Assembly: GCA_026260175.1 (NCBI GenBank)
Contig: JAKCWW010007425.1
Coordinates: forward strand, 1-23,282
From: Reticulitermes lucifugus
Lineage: Eukaryota > Arthropoda > Insecta > Blattodea > Rhinotermitidae
Length of the DNA: 23,282 nucleotides
Direction of reading: 5' to 3'
In this document: one piece after another, positions 9,965-18,871 of the stretch
How positions within the stretch are numbered: position 1 is the stretch's first letter
Layout: each line of letters opens with the position of its first letter
Made by a program: the position numbers and the translations under genes
Notes under the pieces: model-generated
Databases searched by the model: none
Seen by the model: the letters and a program-made list of their open reading frames with translations, nothing else
What the model was told of the DNA's origin: nothing

Positions 9965-10016
9965 CCTCTCCTTCTTCTTCTCCTTCTTCTTCTCCCTCCT
10001 CCTCCTCCTTCTCCTC
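9965..10016 (+). repeat. 52-nt polypyrimidine tract
   Basis: Uninterrupted C/T sequence built of CTT and CTC/CCT triplets on the plus strand, with purines only outside the tract. Long pure tracts with partial mirror symmetry can adopt triplex (H-DNA) structure; the symmetry here is only approximate. It accounts for a poly-leucine-like open frame that I do not consider a gene. Confidence 0.9.
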
Positions 10017-10460
10017 ACAAGAATTGATGCTGAACTCTGTTTTGTAGCTAATAATTTAACTCTCCATCTGTTTTTGAGAACACAAGGTACCGGGTATTAG
10101 ACATATAATTAATCGAAGTATATTGTAATCCACGTAGACTTCTGTAACATTATTACATATATTAAATATTTTCCTTTAAAATCAAACTTTACAAAAGAGT
10201 TTGACGCTTATTACTCTATCCCTCAGATTGCTTGCAAAGTTATAAGTCAGAAAAACAAACGGGATGCCGTGGATTTAATTTAGTTATTCTGAGCAAAATC
10301 CAGGCTTCGTCGTGTTTGTACACTTTGTGGTTGTCTACTGACGAAAAGATTTTTGTGGCGGTGAAAGTTTGTGTATAAACCTAAAGGATGATCATAGTCT
10401 AGATTGAGGGGTCATTTAAATGTGTCATGTGACGCTGAGTTTCTATTAATTTTACATAGG
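10017..10460. other. Unassigned stretch, no gene seen
   Basis: AT-rich sequence between the pyrimidine tract and the RT fragment, with stops in every frame. The LINE frame can be read as open back to about 10404, but residues before 10461 show no RT similarity. Confidence 0.5.
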
Positions 10461-10900
10461 TTTGGAGACTTCAAAATAGGAGGACAAGTAATTCGCAGTG
10501 TGAAATATGCAGATGACCTTGTGCTACTGGCTAGGGAAGAAAAGGTGCTACAGGGCATGATTGATAGATTAATTGAAATTGTAAGACGCTATGGAATGGA
10601 CATGAATGTGTAAAAACTAAGGTAACTAATGAGAATCTCAAGGCAACTATCCCCAATAAAAATTATAATAGATCAAAAGCAATTGGAGGATGTGGAATAT
10701 TTCAATTATTTGGGTAGCATGATAACAAATGATGCAAGGTGTACACGTGAAATTAAATCCAGAACTGCCATGGCGAAAGCAGCATTCAACAAGTAGAAGA
10801 CTCTTTTCACCAGCAAACTGGACATAAATTTAAGAAAGAAACTAGTGAAATGCTACATTTGGAGCATAGCTTTCAATGGTGCTCAAACCTATGACCTACA
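10461..10900 (+). mobile_element. Reverse transcriptase fragment of a second LINE family
   Basis: One plus-strand frame reads FGDFKIGGQVIRSVKYADD, the RT active-site motif (A/Y-x-DD) at about 10500-10517. It is followed by LVLLAREEKVLQGMIDRLIE and RRYGMDMN, then after stops LMRISRQ, VEYFNYLGSMITND, AMAKAAF, LRKKLVKCYIWSIAF and NGAQTY. These match the order palm motif C, motif D, the YLG motif E and the start of the thumb in non-LTR retrotransposon RTs. In-frame stops occur at 10611, 10623 and 10794, and the bases around the first two look like small compensating indels. There is no endonuclease or N-terminal RT upstream, and similarity stops abruptly at about 10900, so it is an internal fragment truncated at both ends. 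It differs from fragments A-E in sequence and orientation. Confidence 0.85.
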
Positions 10901-13483
10901 TTTTTATTTTTATCGAAACATATAGGGGTATTATCTTAACTGTTTGTACGCCAGCGGTAAATATGTTTACCGCCTGCTGTAATATTTAAAAACTACCTTT
11001 TCTAACATAGCATATTACTTTCTTTCTTGTGATTCTCACATAGAGTGGCGGAGTTGAATTTTTTGGCGCCCGGTGCTCCTTACAGAGATTATCAACTTTC
11101 AGAAATTTACAACATATATTGAATTATCTTTTTTTGTCTTAATAATTGAAAATTTGTTGAAAGCAGAAAATCAATTCTTGTTTAAATTATTAGTTTTGCC
11201 GACCACTTTCCCGCCACATGTATCCTGCACATGTATCCATGTATCCGCACTAGTCCCCCCCCCCGCCCCACACACACACACACACAAACTGCGCCTCTGC
11301 TCACAACTAATGATGATTATGTCCATAAAGAATATCAACTGCTTAGTCTTTGCGCTTGAGGCAATTTGTTGTCTGTGATGTAGTTAACTGAAATCTTACC
11401 CCAAATTTAAAGGCATTTTTAGTAATTTGGCAGTTAATTTGCGTCTATTTTCGACTTAATAAAGACGAAAGCGGATATTGAATGAGCAAATAAAGTGTAA
11501 ATTGTGAGCTTGGACTTTCCTCTTATCCTTCTGTTTACGTTTCTTATTCTTTATTTTTTATTCTTTCTCTGGAATTTACATACCTTGAGATTTAACAAAC
11601 AACTGAATTATTAGGCTTAACATCACAGCAATATGCACCATTGGCTAACCATAAAGTATGATACTGAAAAGAACGAATAGTGACAGACCAGTTTTAGAAC
11701 GTTAGAAATATGTATGGGCCTGTTTAAAATAAATGGAATGTTCCCTAGTCATGCCCGCTTCCACAATCCTAACGCTTAAGTAAATGCCTGTCATTTTATA
11801 AGAATAATTTTTCCTCAATTTCTCAATTTTCTATCAGTTCAATGGCGTGGAAATGGCTAGTACAAGGTTACTCTTTTCAAAACGTCATGCCGCTTTCTTC
11901 TCTTCTCCTGCCTTGCTTTTTATCGACTAAAGAAATATGGATGTCTGCTTTGAGCGCACGGAACACAGGAGAGAGGAAGTCAAAATGATAAATTAGACGT
12001 CTCCCCATCGTTTATAATGATTGCTTTCTCTATGGATTCAATAAATAACCCTAGAATCGGCTTCCCTTCTCTAATGGACGGATGCACCATTGCTGGTTGA
12101 GTTTTGGTCTGTCGTTGTATAGTACGATGTTCCATCATTCTTATGTCATATACCGGTATTTCCAAACGTATTTAAGGCTCCGCTAAACCATAAATTCGTA
12201 GTCGCTTCTTTGAATTCCAAAGCATATAGTTCTTCTAAATAATCCGTTTATTTTATTCGAATCTGGATGTGTCTGTAAATTTATGTTCGCTTTATGGAGT
12301 TCATGAACCCTAACAGCAAGTTCATTGTCAGGACGGCTTACACTTCGATTCTCGGTAGAGACTTTGAGACTCTCGTGACATGTAGACCGTCATGTTATAA
12401 GGGGCAAAACATTCCACATAGAAGAACTTTGCAAGTTATTCTTTTCATCAGATACTTTTAGGATGACCAAAACAATAAAATGAGATTGGCTGCTCATGAA
12501 GCACGTAGTCAGAGATGGGAATTTCTTACAAAATTTGTAGTAAGAAAATTGACTGAAGGGCTAAATTTAGGCAATATCTTATAAATAGAATTGACGGGTG
12601 TGAATTTGATTAAAGTGGCTGAGAGATGGGTTCAGTAGTGTGCTCCTGTGGATCTAGTAATGGACAGTAGGATTCCACAAATTTCGGGCAATTTCTTGAT
12701 CAACTTAGCGTCTGTCACAGCTCCAGTACGCTGGTACGTAATGAGGTACCGGATATTCCAGTAGGACATTTAGTTGCTGGAAAAAACCCACGCTTCAATT
12801 CTCTGTGACTAGTTTGGCTGCTGATATCTCACTGTGCCCCTTTTTAAAATTACCCCTCGTTTTAACATTTCTCTCATTGTCATTTGGAATTTATGATGGA
12901 GAATTGCATGTCGAAAATATACGGGGGGAATGTTCCATTAAAGCAAGCACGGTTCTGTCCTTTCATTGAAGATTATCCAGAGGACATATATTTAATGCGA
13001 AATGAATTAGGTTAGGTTACGATAAATTATTAAGTTATTTAACGAGATTTTAGCATGCGAGGAACTTTCATTGGATTTAGAACTCTACCTTCAATAAGAC
13101 ATAAAATGCCTACAGTGTTTTAGTAAGAAATTTATTTGTCAAAAGGCCTCTTGGAAGTCTGCAAAGGAGAAGGGAGTATAGCCCTAAAATTTGTCTTATG
13201 GAAAAAGATTGTAAACATTGGAAGTGGATGGAACTGGCTAACATTCCTGCAGAATAGCTGTTCTTTGTCAGGACTACCAGATGACTAACTGTGTAAGTCT
13301 CGTTTAGTCCCATAAAATATCTCTGTTGTGACTTATTTATATCCGGTTAATATGGAATTAGTAAGTTGGAGAAACAGTACCCTTCAAATAAAGTGATAAT
13401 CTTGACTAGGTGATATGATATAAAATTGTTTTATACTTGGTTGTAGAATGAGGTTTCTGTGTTAAATCTTAGAAATTGTGCAA
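10901..13483. other. Long stretch without a recognisable gene
   Basis: The longest open frame is 11073-11378 (plus, 101 codons); it reads through the C/CA tract and has no domain. The minus-strand frames at 11980-12165 and 13110-13313 are short and unrecognised. A TTTTTTGGCGCCCGG patch near 11060 is GC-richer than its context. No RNA gene or named transposon seen. Confidence 0.5.
11255..11286. repeat. C-tract joined to CA microsatellite
   Basis: A run of about ten C, an interrupting G and four more C pass directly into about nine CA units. Just upstream, ATGTATCC occurs three times (about 11218-11246). Confidence 0.9.
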
Positions 13484-13558
13484 ATTTGGGCAGTTATTCT
13501 GCCATCATCAGGGGGTATTTTAAATACCCCCTGATGATGGCAGAATAACTGCCGAAAT
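13484..13558. repeat. 75-bp near-perfect palindrome (37-bp arms, 1-nt centre)
   Basis: Positions 13489-13520 and 13522-13553 are exact reverse complements (32 bp) around a single T at 13521. One mismatch (13488/13554) is followed by four more paired bases to 13484 and 13558. The centre reads ATTTTAAAT, like the CTTTTAAAG centre of the palindrome at 2787. The arms hold GCAGTTATTCTGCC and CATCATCAGGGGG and their complements, so the sequence is complex. The right arm contains the core of the hammerhead-like motif listed separately. Confidence 0.92.
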
Positions 13559-13572
13559 GCGTATTGGGGCAT
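13524..13572 (+). ncRNA. Hammerhead-ribozyme-like motif
   Basis: In order on the plus strand: CCCC (13527-13530), CTGATGA (13531-13537, the conserved CUGANGA box), a GGCAG/CTGCC stem II with an AATAA loop (13539-13553), GAAA (13554-13557), a 2-bp stem III with a GCGT loop, an ATT triplet (13563-13565) that fits the NUH cleavage rule, then GGGG (13566-13569) pairing with the CCCC as stem I. Two more stem-I pairs are possible after one mismatch. This is the layout of minimal type I hammerheads with very short stem III, as described for Penelope-like retroelements. Odd points: an extra T at 13538 between the CUGAUGA box and stem II, and competition from the long palindromic hairpin. On the minus strand the mirrored copy has C in place of the essential G of GAAA. 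No Penelope-type RT or GIY-YIG frame was seen nearby. Confidence 0.45.
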
Positions 13573-14481
13573 CGTAATAATAAAGTAAACAGTGAAAAAA
13601 CTGTCTTAGTGCATTTGTTGGTAGAAATAAATCAATTATAAAAGATGCACGGTGAATATAAAGTGAAAAAAAGGATGTAGAAAGTTTTTTGTCGGTTCGA
13701 ACTTTGGATTTCTTCTAAAGTGCTAATGAGATTTACCTAAACTGGTATGAGAGAACTCTGAGTGTCTTTCATATAAATAAATCCGAGTCACCAGGAGATA
13801 TTAAATGTAAATAAAATGCATTCAACCTATTTGTTCTCCACACCTTTCCAAAATGTGTAGGCTGATGTTCAAAGTACTGTGGACATTAAACATGAAGTAC
13901 GACCCAATAAGTAAAAAAACGGAAGAAAACGTTGTGCAGGACGTTATCCCGGGTTAGCAGTACTTGGCCTGACAGAATCAAAATTTTGACCACGGAGCTA
14001 ATTCGCTATCCGTAAAGACGCAGGTAAAAAACAGAACTTACTTTGACCCTGTCGTATATTCCAGAACTTTTGAATTTTAAAGACAGTGCAGGTGTCACAC
14101 CTCATACATTTTTACGTATCCGCCCAAAATTGTCAGTCAGAATGGAATTCTAAGAGCATTGATATGTTAATTGAAGTGGTACATACACACCCGTTCGTGA
14201 TATCTTAGAAAACAGATGCATATCACAGGGCGTAGACCTCTCCTCCCAATCTTGATTCCTTTGTTATTAACTTCATCCAACTTGTAACTAGGAAAGTTGA
14301 TGTGAATGCCTCATCTAAAAACACCCATTAAGCCACTACCACCACTCCTTCAAGAGGAACAAGACTACATCAGTATTATTCTCTAGAGATTTGTAATACT
14401 AGTTGAACCATTACACCAAAGTTATGTGAAGACAAGGGCCATTGTCTGTAGTACCACTCTTTGATCGTTCAAGATGTTACG
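13573..14481. other. Unassigned stretch, no gene seen
   Basis: AT-rich, stops in all frames, no open frame above about 60 codons. No motif recognised between the ribozyme-like site and the B-box-like site. Confidence 0.5.
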
Positions 14482-14492
14482 GGTTCGATTCC
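14482..14492 (+). promoter_or_regulatory. RNA polymerase III B-box-like 11-mer
   Basis: GGTTCGATTCC matches the GGTTCGANTCC B-box consensus at every position. No convincing A box lies 30-60 bases upstream, and the bases around the T-loop do not form a good T-stem, so it is not a tRNA gene. It may be the remnant of a tRNA-derived SINE, or chance. Confidence 0.3.
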
Positions 14493-14512
14493 GACTGTTA
14501 CCACTTACTAAG

Positions 14513-15175
14513 TTGCTCTGTGGAGCGTTAACCGTTTTTTAGAAGCTAGTACTTGTTCAGCTATACAAGAAATTTTCCACGTTTCATGGAGCCCGAATGT
14601 TCAGTACAATCTTTACAAGACCTCGCTACTCTTTCCTATTCTGAATCAAAAGAATCAAGGTCTTTGTACCCTATTTCTTTCAGTACTGTTAGTTTTATCT
14701 TTAATCAATATCTTGCTCTCCTACGTAGACTCTTTCCTTTGGGGTTTCCGCTCAAAATTTTGTTCACATAGATAAAGCCTCCCACATATACTACATGCTC
14801 CTTCCATCTTATTGTCCTTAATTTAATAATCGTAAGAATAGATTATTTGGTGAGGAGCACAAATTATGAAGCTCCTCACTACGTATTTCTCTCTGGCAAC
14901 CTGTTCCTTGCTGTATCTTAGATATATATATATTCTCCTTAGCACCCTGTTCTCAAATACCCTCAATCTGTATTATTACCCTAGCGCGGGACACCAATTT
15001 TCACACACATACTAAAAACAAGCAAAGGTATCCTTTATATATTTTAAATTGTAAGTTGTTAGATAGGAGACAAGAAAAAGAAAGTCTGAACTGAAGGGTA
15101 GAAAGTATTCCCCGAATTCAGTCTGCTCTTGATTTCTTTTTGCAATATCAATTCCATACTGTAGATACAGAATAC
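14513..15175 (-). mobile_element. LINE fragment C (RT thumb to 3' end)
   Basis: Minus-strand reading in changing frames gives EIKSRLNSGN and a FYPSVQTF stretch near 15085-15165, an NLQFKIYK-like stretch near 15040, IRWKEHVVYVGG near 14760-14800, GNPKGKSLRRRARY near 14715-14750, and EIGYKDLDSFDSE near 14620-14670. These line up with the same blocks in fragments A and B (for example [12 protein letters not shown] and EVGWEG-DWIDMAQ in B). At the nucleotide level the 14569-14620 segment aligns with 8200-8250 from the shared AAGAAATT through a CCCGAA-GTTCA-TAC block. The 14515-14545 border (CTCTGTGGAGC) matches the CCATGGAG border of B. Many stops; a dead, 5'-truncated copy. Confidence 0.72.
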
Positions 15176-15355
15176 GCTGAAATCTGCAACGTGTTTAACA
15201 TTTGTGTGCAGAGATACCTATACTGGTGTGAACTGTAATGTTAGTATTGTGTTTTTATACATCTTTACACATTACTGCCCTCTCCGTTGTACCCCACACA
15301 TCGAAATAGAGATAATATACACAATGAAATATATACAATAAATATTACACTTGTT

Positions 15356-15412
15356 AAAATTTGAGCCGTCATGTTGTAGCTCTTGAAGAGTTATCGACAT
15401 GACTTCAATTTT
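15356..15412. repeat. Imperfect inverted repeat (about 28-bp arms)
   Basis: The core 15368-15403 reads GTCATGTTGTAGCTCTT, then G, then the near-complement ending in CGACATGAC, with two mismatches and one bulged A. Beyond the core, AAAATTTGA on the left pairs with TCAATTTTT on the right after a small bulge. The centre CTCTTGAAGAG is itself a perfect palindrome, so the loop is nearly absent. That argues against a microRNA precursor and for another palindromic repeat. Confidence 0.6.
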
Positions 15413-15583
15413 TCAATTTTGTAAGCTTATCTTCCATTTACGAAATCAAAATTCTGTTTTAATATGTTATTTTCTGTTACAATGAATTTGAGGAACATTT
15501 TTTCCAGTTTTGGTATGAAAGCAGGGCACATTTACTGCGATGCAGAGAGATATGTCAGGCTTCAGTCATTCGCGTGAATGTAA

Positions 15584-15997
15584 GAGGAAAATAAACTTCC
15601 ACGTACGGTACTGCATTTCTCACCTTTCACAGGGTTGACAGAATGCAATCCTTCACGCGTCCAACATGTGAAGTTCCACATAACTCAAGATGATAAAGTT
15701 TTCTTCCTACTGTTGCAAGGTGGGCCTACACCACTCGTGACTTCATCACAGAATCTTGCGTCGCTGCACTCCCAAGTCGTTTTTTATCAATTTCACTACC
15801 TTAACTGGAAGAATGGTGTAACACACAGGACAGGCCTAGCAGAAAATTCAATTTGTGTAGGTAACAATTTACCAGTTGGCACGAACCCAAAAACTTCAGC
15901 CTTCAGTAACGCCGGTGTGATAACCTCAAAACTTTCAGGCCTTGCAGAAATTGTTATGATCCTCAAAACACTGCATAAGCAATTGGAGTTCTTTTAG
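15584..15997 (+). other. Longest open frame in the window, ATG-less, exon-like
   Basis: The plus-strand frame stays open for about 137 codons from 15584 to TAG at 15997. It has no ATG until near its C-terminus, so it cannot be a single-exon gene with a normal start. A pyrimidine-rich CATTTCTCACCTTTCACAG ends at 15632, a good 3' splice-site match; a terminal exon starting at 15633 would encode about 121 residues. The stretch from 15795 is also open on the minus strand for about 66 codons, which points towards base composition and not selection. The translation (for example TGLAENSICVGNNLPVGTNP) shows no domain, signal peptide or membrane segment that I recognise. Chance or an old repeat remain likely explanations. 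Confidence 0.2.
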
Positions 15998-17439
15998 ATA
16001 CAAAGTTTGTACTATTACCTTATTAGTCATCTGCGTGCAACATAGGGATCCCCTTTCTTTCCGAACAAGTTAAAACACAAAACATATACACACACACTTT
16101 ATTTTCGCCTGAATTCAACACATTACTGGAAAGCATATTAACAAATACTTATAAATATCTGTGCTTTCAGACCTCTTCCTCTATTCTTAAGGAAGAACAA
16201 CAATTAGTTACATTTATTACGCTATCTACGGACAAGTAATATTGAAATGTCAACTGGCTATCCCGCCCTAACAGGCGGGAAATTTGCGAAATTTGCGAAA
16301 ATAAGACCCATTTCTTCTTGTCAATAGGTTAAAATATATTCAAAATACTCCTCACATTTGTACCTCCTACCGTAAAGTTATCGGCTAATTCTTGAACATG
16401 ATTTTATCGGTCAATTGATCTGACAGATCACCTTCGTCTATGTTTAATGAGGTTACTGGGTAAATGGGTATTGTAAACAACTACTAAGAAGAAATCTTGT
16501 TTTTCCTCTTAATCAAGATTATATTTTCTCCTGAACGTTGGTCCTAACTGTTCGTGATTCCTCTGCAGTTTGCATTATTGGACTATTTCACATCATGGAA
16601 GTGTATAGAAAACAGTTAAGAGACTTTATCGCTTAAGCAAAATGCGTTCGTATATTTGAAAGTAATCGTATGCCCTGTGCTGCCCTCTCCGAAGTATAAA
16701 GGGACCAGAAAAGAAGGAAATCATGATGATGCCTATAAAGAAGATGGTGGTGACCTTGACCTAGATTTGATTATTAAGTAATTATCAATTTTAATTTAAA
16801 AATTGTCGAACACTGTGAAAGAATGGAGTCAAGTGGCAAATCTCGTATGTGTGACAGCAGCTATGGTTCTGCATATCCTCGGAGCAGAAGCCTGATAACT
16901 TTGCACAAAGCTAACTTTCTATTTGTCATTTTGACATTAGAGAGAAACCTGTTTAGAATATTCGACACTCTTAATAAGTACGTATTAAAATTCCATGAGT
17001 CAGCTATATAAAATAAGGAAGTGTCGATCATGATTGCGGATTGTCTGTCACTACTGACGCAGGTCATGCGATGAAATCGATTTCCAAGCAAGGAACGACA
17101 CTGGAATTCGGTCAGGTTATAGAGTTTTCTTTCTTCGTAGTAATAACTTTGCGAGAAAGTGTACTGGTAACAACAATAAAATCTAACGGATACATCTCGA
17201 CGCGATATAACGCCGGAGAAATCAGCAAGTGTAAGAGACTACTGATTGCTTTCACTTAACAAAAAAAACAATTTTGAGTTAATTTATTGCTGTTTGACTC
17301 AGTGTAAGTACACTGGACGGTGACGAAAAGTGAGATGTTATATTCCTGAAAAAAAGTAATATTCTCTCGGATGAAGGCACAGAGTTTCTATTGATTACTA
17401 GCCGGATCTGTAAACATAATGAAGAATATTGTAGCTACA
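15998..17439. other. Unassigned stretch, no gene seen
   Basis: Several 60- to 75-codon frames overlap on both strands (16823-17011 plus, 16861-17091 minus, 17041-17259 plus); none has a recognised motif. A short CA tract lies at about 16087-16098. Confidence 0.5.
16261..16298. repeat. GC hairpin plus short tandem repeat
   Basis: TCCCGCC (16261-16267) pairs with GGCGGGA (16274-16280) across a six-base loop. Immediately after come two tandem copies of the 9-mer AAATTTGCG. A 7-bp GC stem is conspicuous in this AT-rich setting, but nothing assigns it to a terminator or element. Confidence 0.5.
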
Positions 17440-17565
17440 TAGCTCTATGGAGCAGAGTCCTGCTTGGGAAGCTCATGATTCCTCAGATACTCAAAGAATT
17501 CCCCAAATTTTATCATACCCGCAGGTTTATTACCAAGTTCATAAGATCACACTACTTTGTGGCGG
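17440..17565 (-). mobile_element. LINE fragment D (extreme 3' end only)
   Basis: The minus-strand translation contains VILMNLVINLRV, then LGNSLS, matching [17 protein letters not shown] of fragment B. At the DNA level the border CTCTATGGAGCAGAGTCC parallels CTCCATGGAGTCC in B, and the CCGCAGGTTTATTACCAAGTTCATAAG block parallels CCGAAGGTTCATTACCGCATTCACAAG. The fragment is short and stops abruptly near 17565, so it is a severely 5'-truncated insertion or a remnant. Confidence 0.7.
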
Positions 17566-18628
17566 GCTAAGTTTAGTTAAATTCTTTGTATATATGACAT
17601 TTTACAATACACGGACTTGCATATCTTATGTCATTCAAAAAATTAAAGTTTTATTTCAAACATAGCACATGTTTTCACTCAAGTATCGACTGATTTCTTA
17701 ATGCACGTTATAATTGTATTTTTCATAAGCTTGAAATGGAAAGGTACTTGATTCGTCCTGGACGATTCTTGATGTGTACTTGGGAGCTACATGTATTTAT
17801 AATATGTATATTTCTTGATCCTCAACTCGTCATTAAATAAGGTAAATAAATTTGTAGCTCTTGCATAGTAACTAGTAAAACGATTGTACATAGTTTTTTC
17901 TTTCGGGTTTGGAAGTAATGTGGAAGAATATATGGATTTCGAGATACGTGCAATACATATTAAGTACAGTGATTTGTAAAATTCTTTAAAATGCCGTAAC
18001 TAGGAAGACTTTAGAAAAGAATGCAGTACAGATGTTTTCTCAAATTTTAGACTATCTAAATATTACAGTAGTATAAAAACTCGCTGACCATACTAGGAAT
18101 TTTTAGCCCCCAGTACAAATTTGGAATAATAACATGAAGGAAAATGAACAGTAAGTGCGCATGTCCATTCCTCTTTTTAAGTTGCGCCAGGTATGAAACT
18201 GGTCAAAGTCACCGGCATGCACAGCCCCATAACACGGTAAGGTGGCACAAATGCAACATTTATTCTGTTAGTTTATTTTTAATTTTCATACGCATTTATT
18301 GCCTTGTTGGGTTATAAATTTGATATATAAGGACACGCCTTTTTTTAATAACCCGAAACACGATCTGAACATCTTGGTAGAATTCGACTTGGGTGGTCAT
18401 ATTACGTAAACGTAGAGCTCGCAAAGAGTGCGTGCGTGGATTACTTATGCACTAGTATGACGTAAAATACACAACCACTTTCTGTAGACGATAACACAAC
18501 GTTATTAATATTTTCCCATCTGACGTTAATGTAGATTATTCATCCTTGCGTATTAAAGTTCTTCATATGTCTGACACGAGTTTAAAATAAGATGTACTAG
18601 ATCACTTAAATTACTTGAGCTTGGTACC
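17566..18628. other. Unassigned stretch, no gene seen
   Basis: AT-rich with no open frame of note and no motif recognised. A modestly GC-richer patch occurs near 18180-18240. Confidence 0.5.
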
Positions 18629-18871
18629 CAGAGGCGTACTTAAGGCGTCACAGACGCCGCGGCGCAGGAGGCCCCGTGGGTTAGCGGGGCCCCCAAACAT
18701 ACAGAATACTAAAATTTGTTTTTGGTTATTTCGAACTGGAATCCGTTCTTCTGACAGAAGGCAGTATTCTGGATCCCTTTTATGAGATCGACGTAACGTC
18801 GCTAATAATATAGCGGGGGCTGCCCATTATCGAGTTGTAGGGAAGGCCCCGACGGACCATCTAGGTCACTG
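18629..18871. mobile_element. Probable non-autonomous hAT-like DNA transposon (243 bp)
   Basis: The left end starts CAGAGGCGTAC and the right end, read inward on the minus strand, starts CAGTGACCTAG. Both fit the CAG-G-C-TA-type termini of hAT elements, and both ends lead into G/C-rich GGCCCC blocks (18670-18676 and about 18844-18850). Flanking 8-mers, TTGGTACC (18621-18628) and TTTTTGCC (18872-18879), agree at 5 of 8 positions, compatible with an old 8-bp target-site duplication. Internally GGCGTC-ACA-GACGCC and GGCCCCG/CGGGGCC form hairpins near the left end. There is no transposase frame, so it would need to be mobilised in trans. The terminal repeats are imperfect, which lowers confidence. 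Confidence 0.55.

Noticed and set aside
9842..10027. Open frame ending in poly-leucine and poly-proline
   Set aside because: Produced by the pyrimidine tract at 9965-10016.
11073..11378. 101-codon plus-strand open frame
   Set aside because: Runs through the C-tract and CA microsatellite, giving a PPPAPHTHTH segment; composition explains its length.
14482..14492. tRNA gene suggested by a perfect B-box string
   Set aside because: No A box at tRNA spacing, no T-stem or acceptor-stem pairing; kept only as a weak B-box-like site.
15356..15412. MicroRNA precursor
   Set aside because: The centre is a near loop-free palindrome, unlike a Dicer substrate hairpin with a terminal loop.
16823..17259. 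Cluster of overlapping 62- to 76-codon frames on both strands
   Set aside because: Mutually exclusive frames without motifs; overlap on both strands indicates low stop density and not genes.
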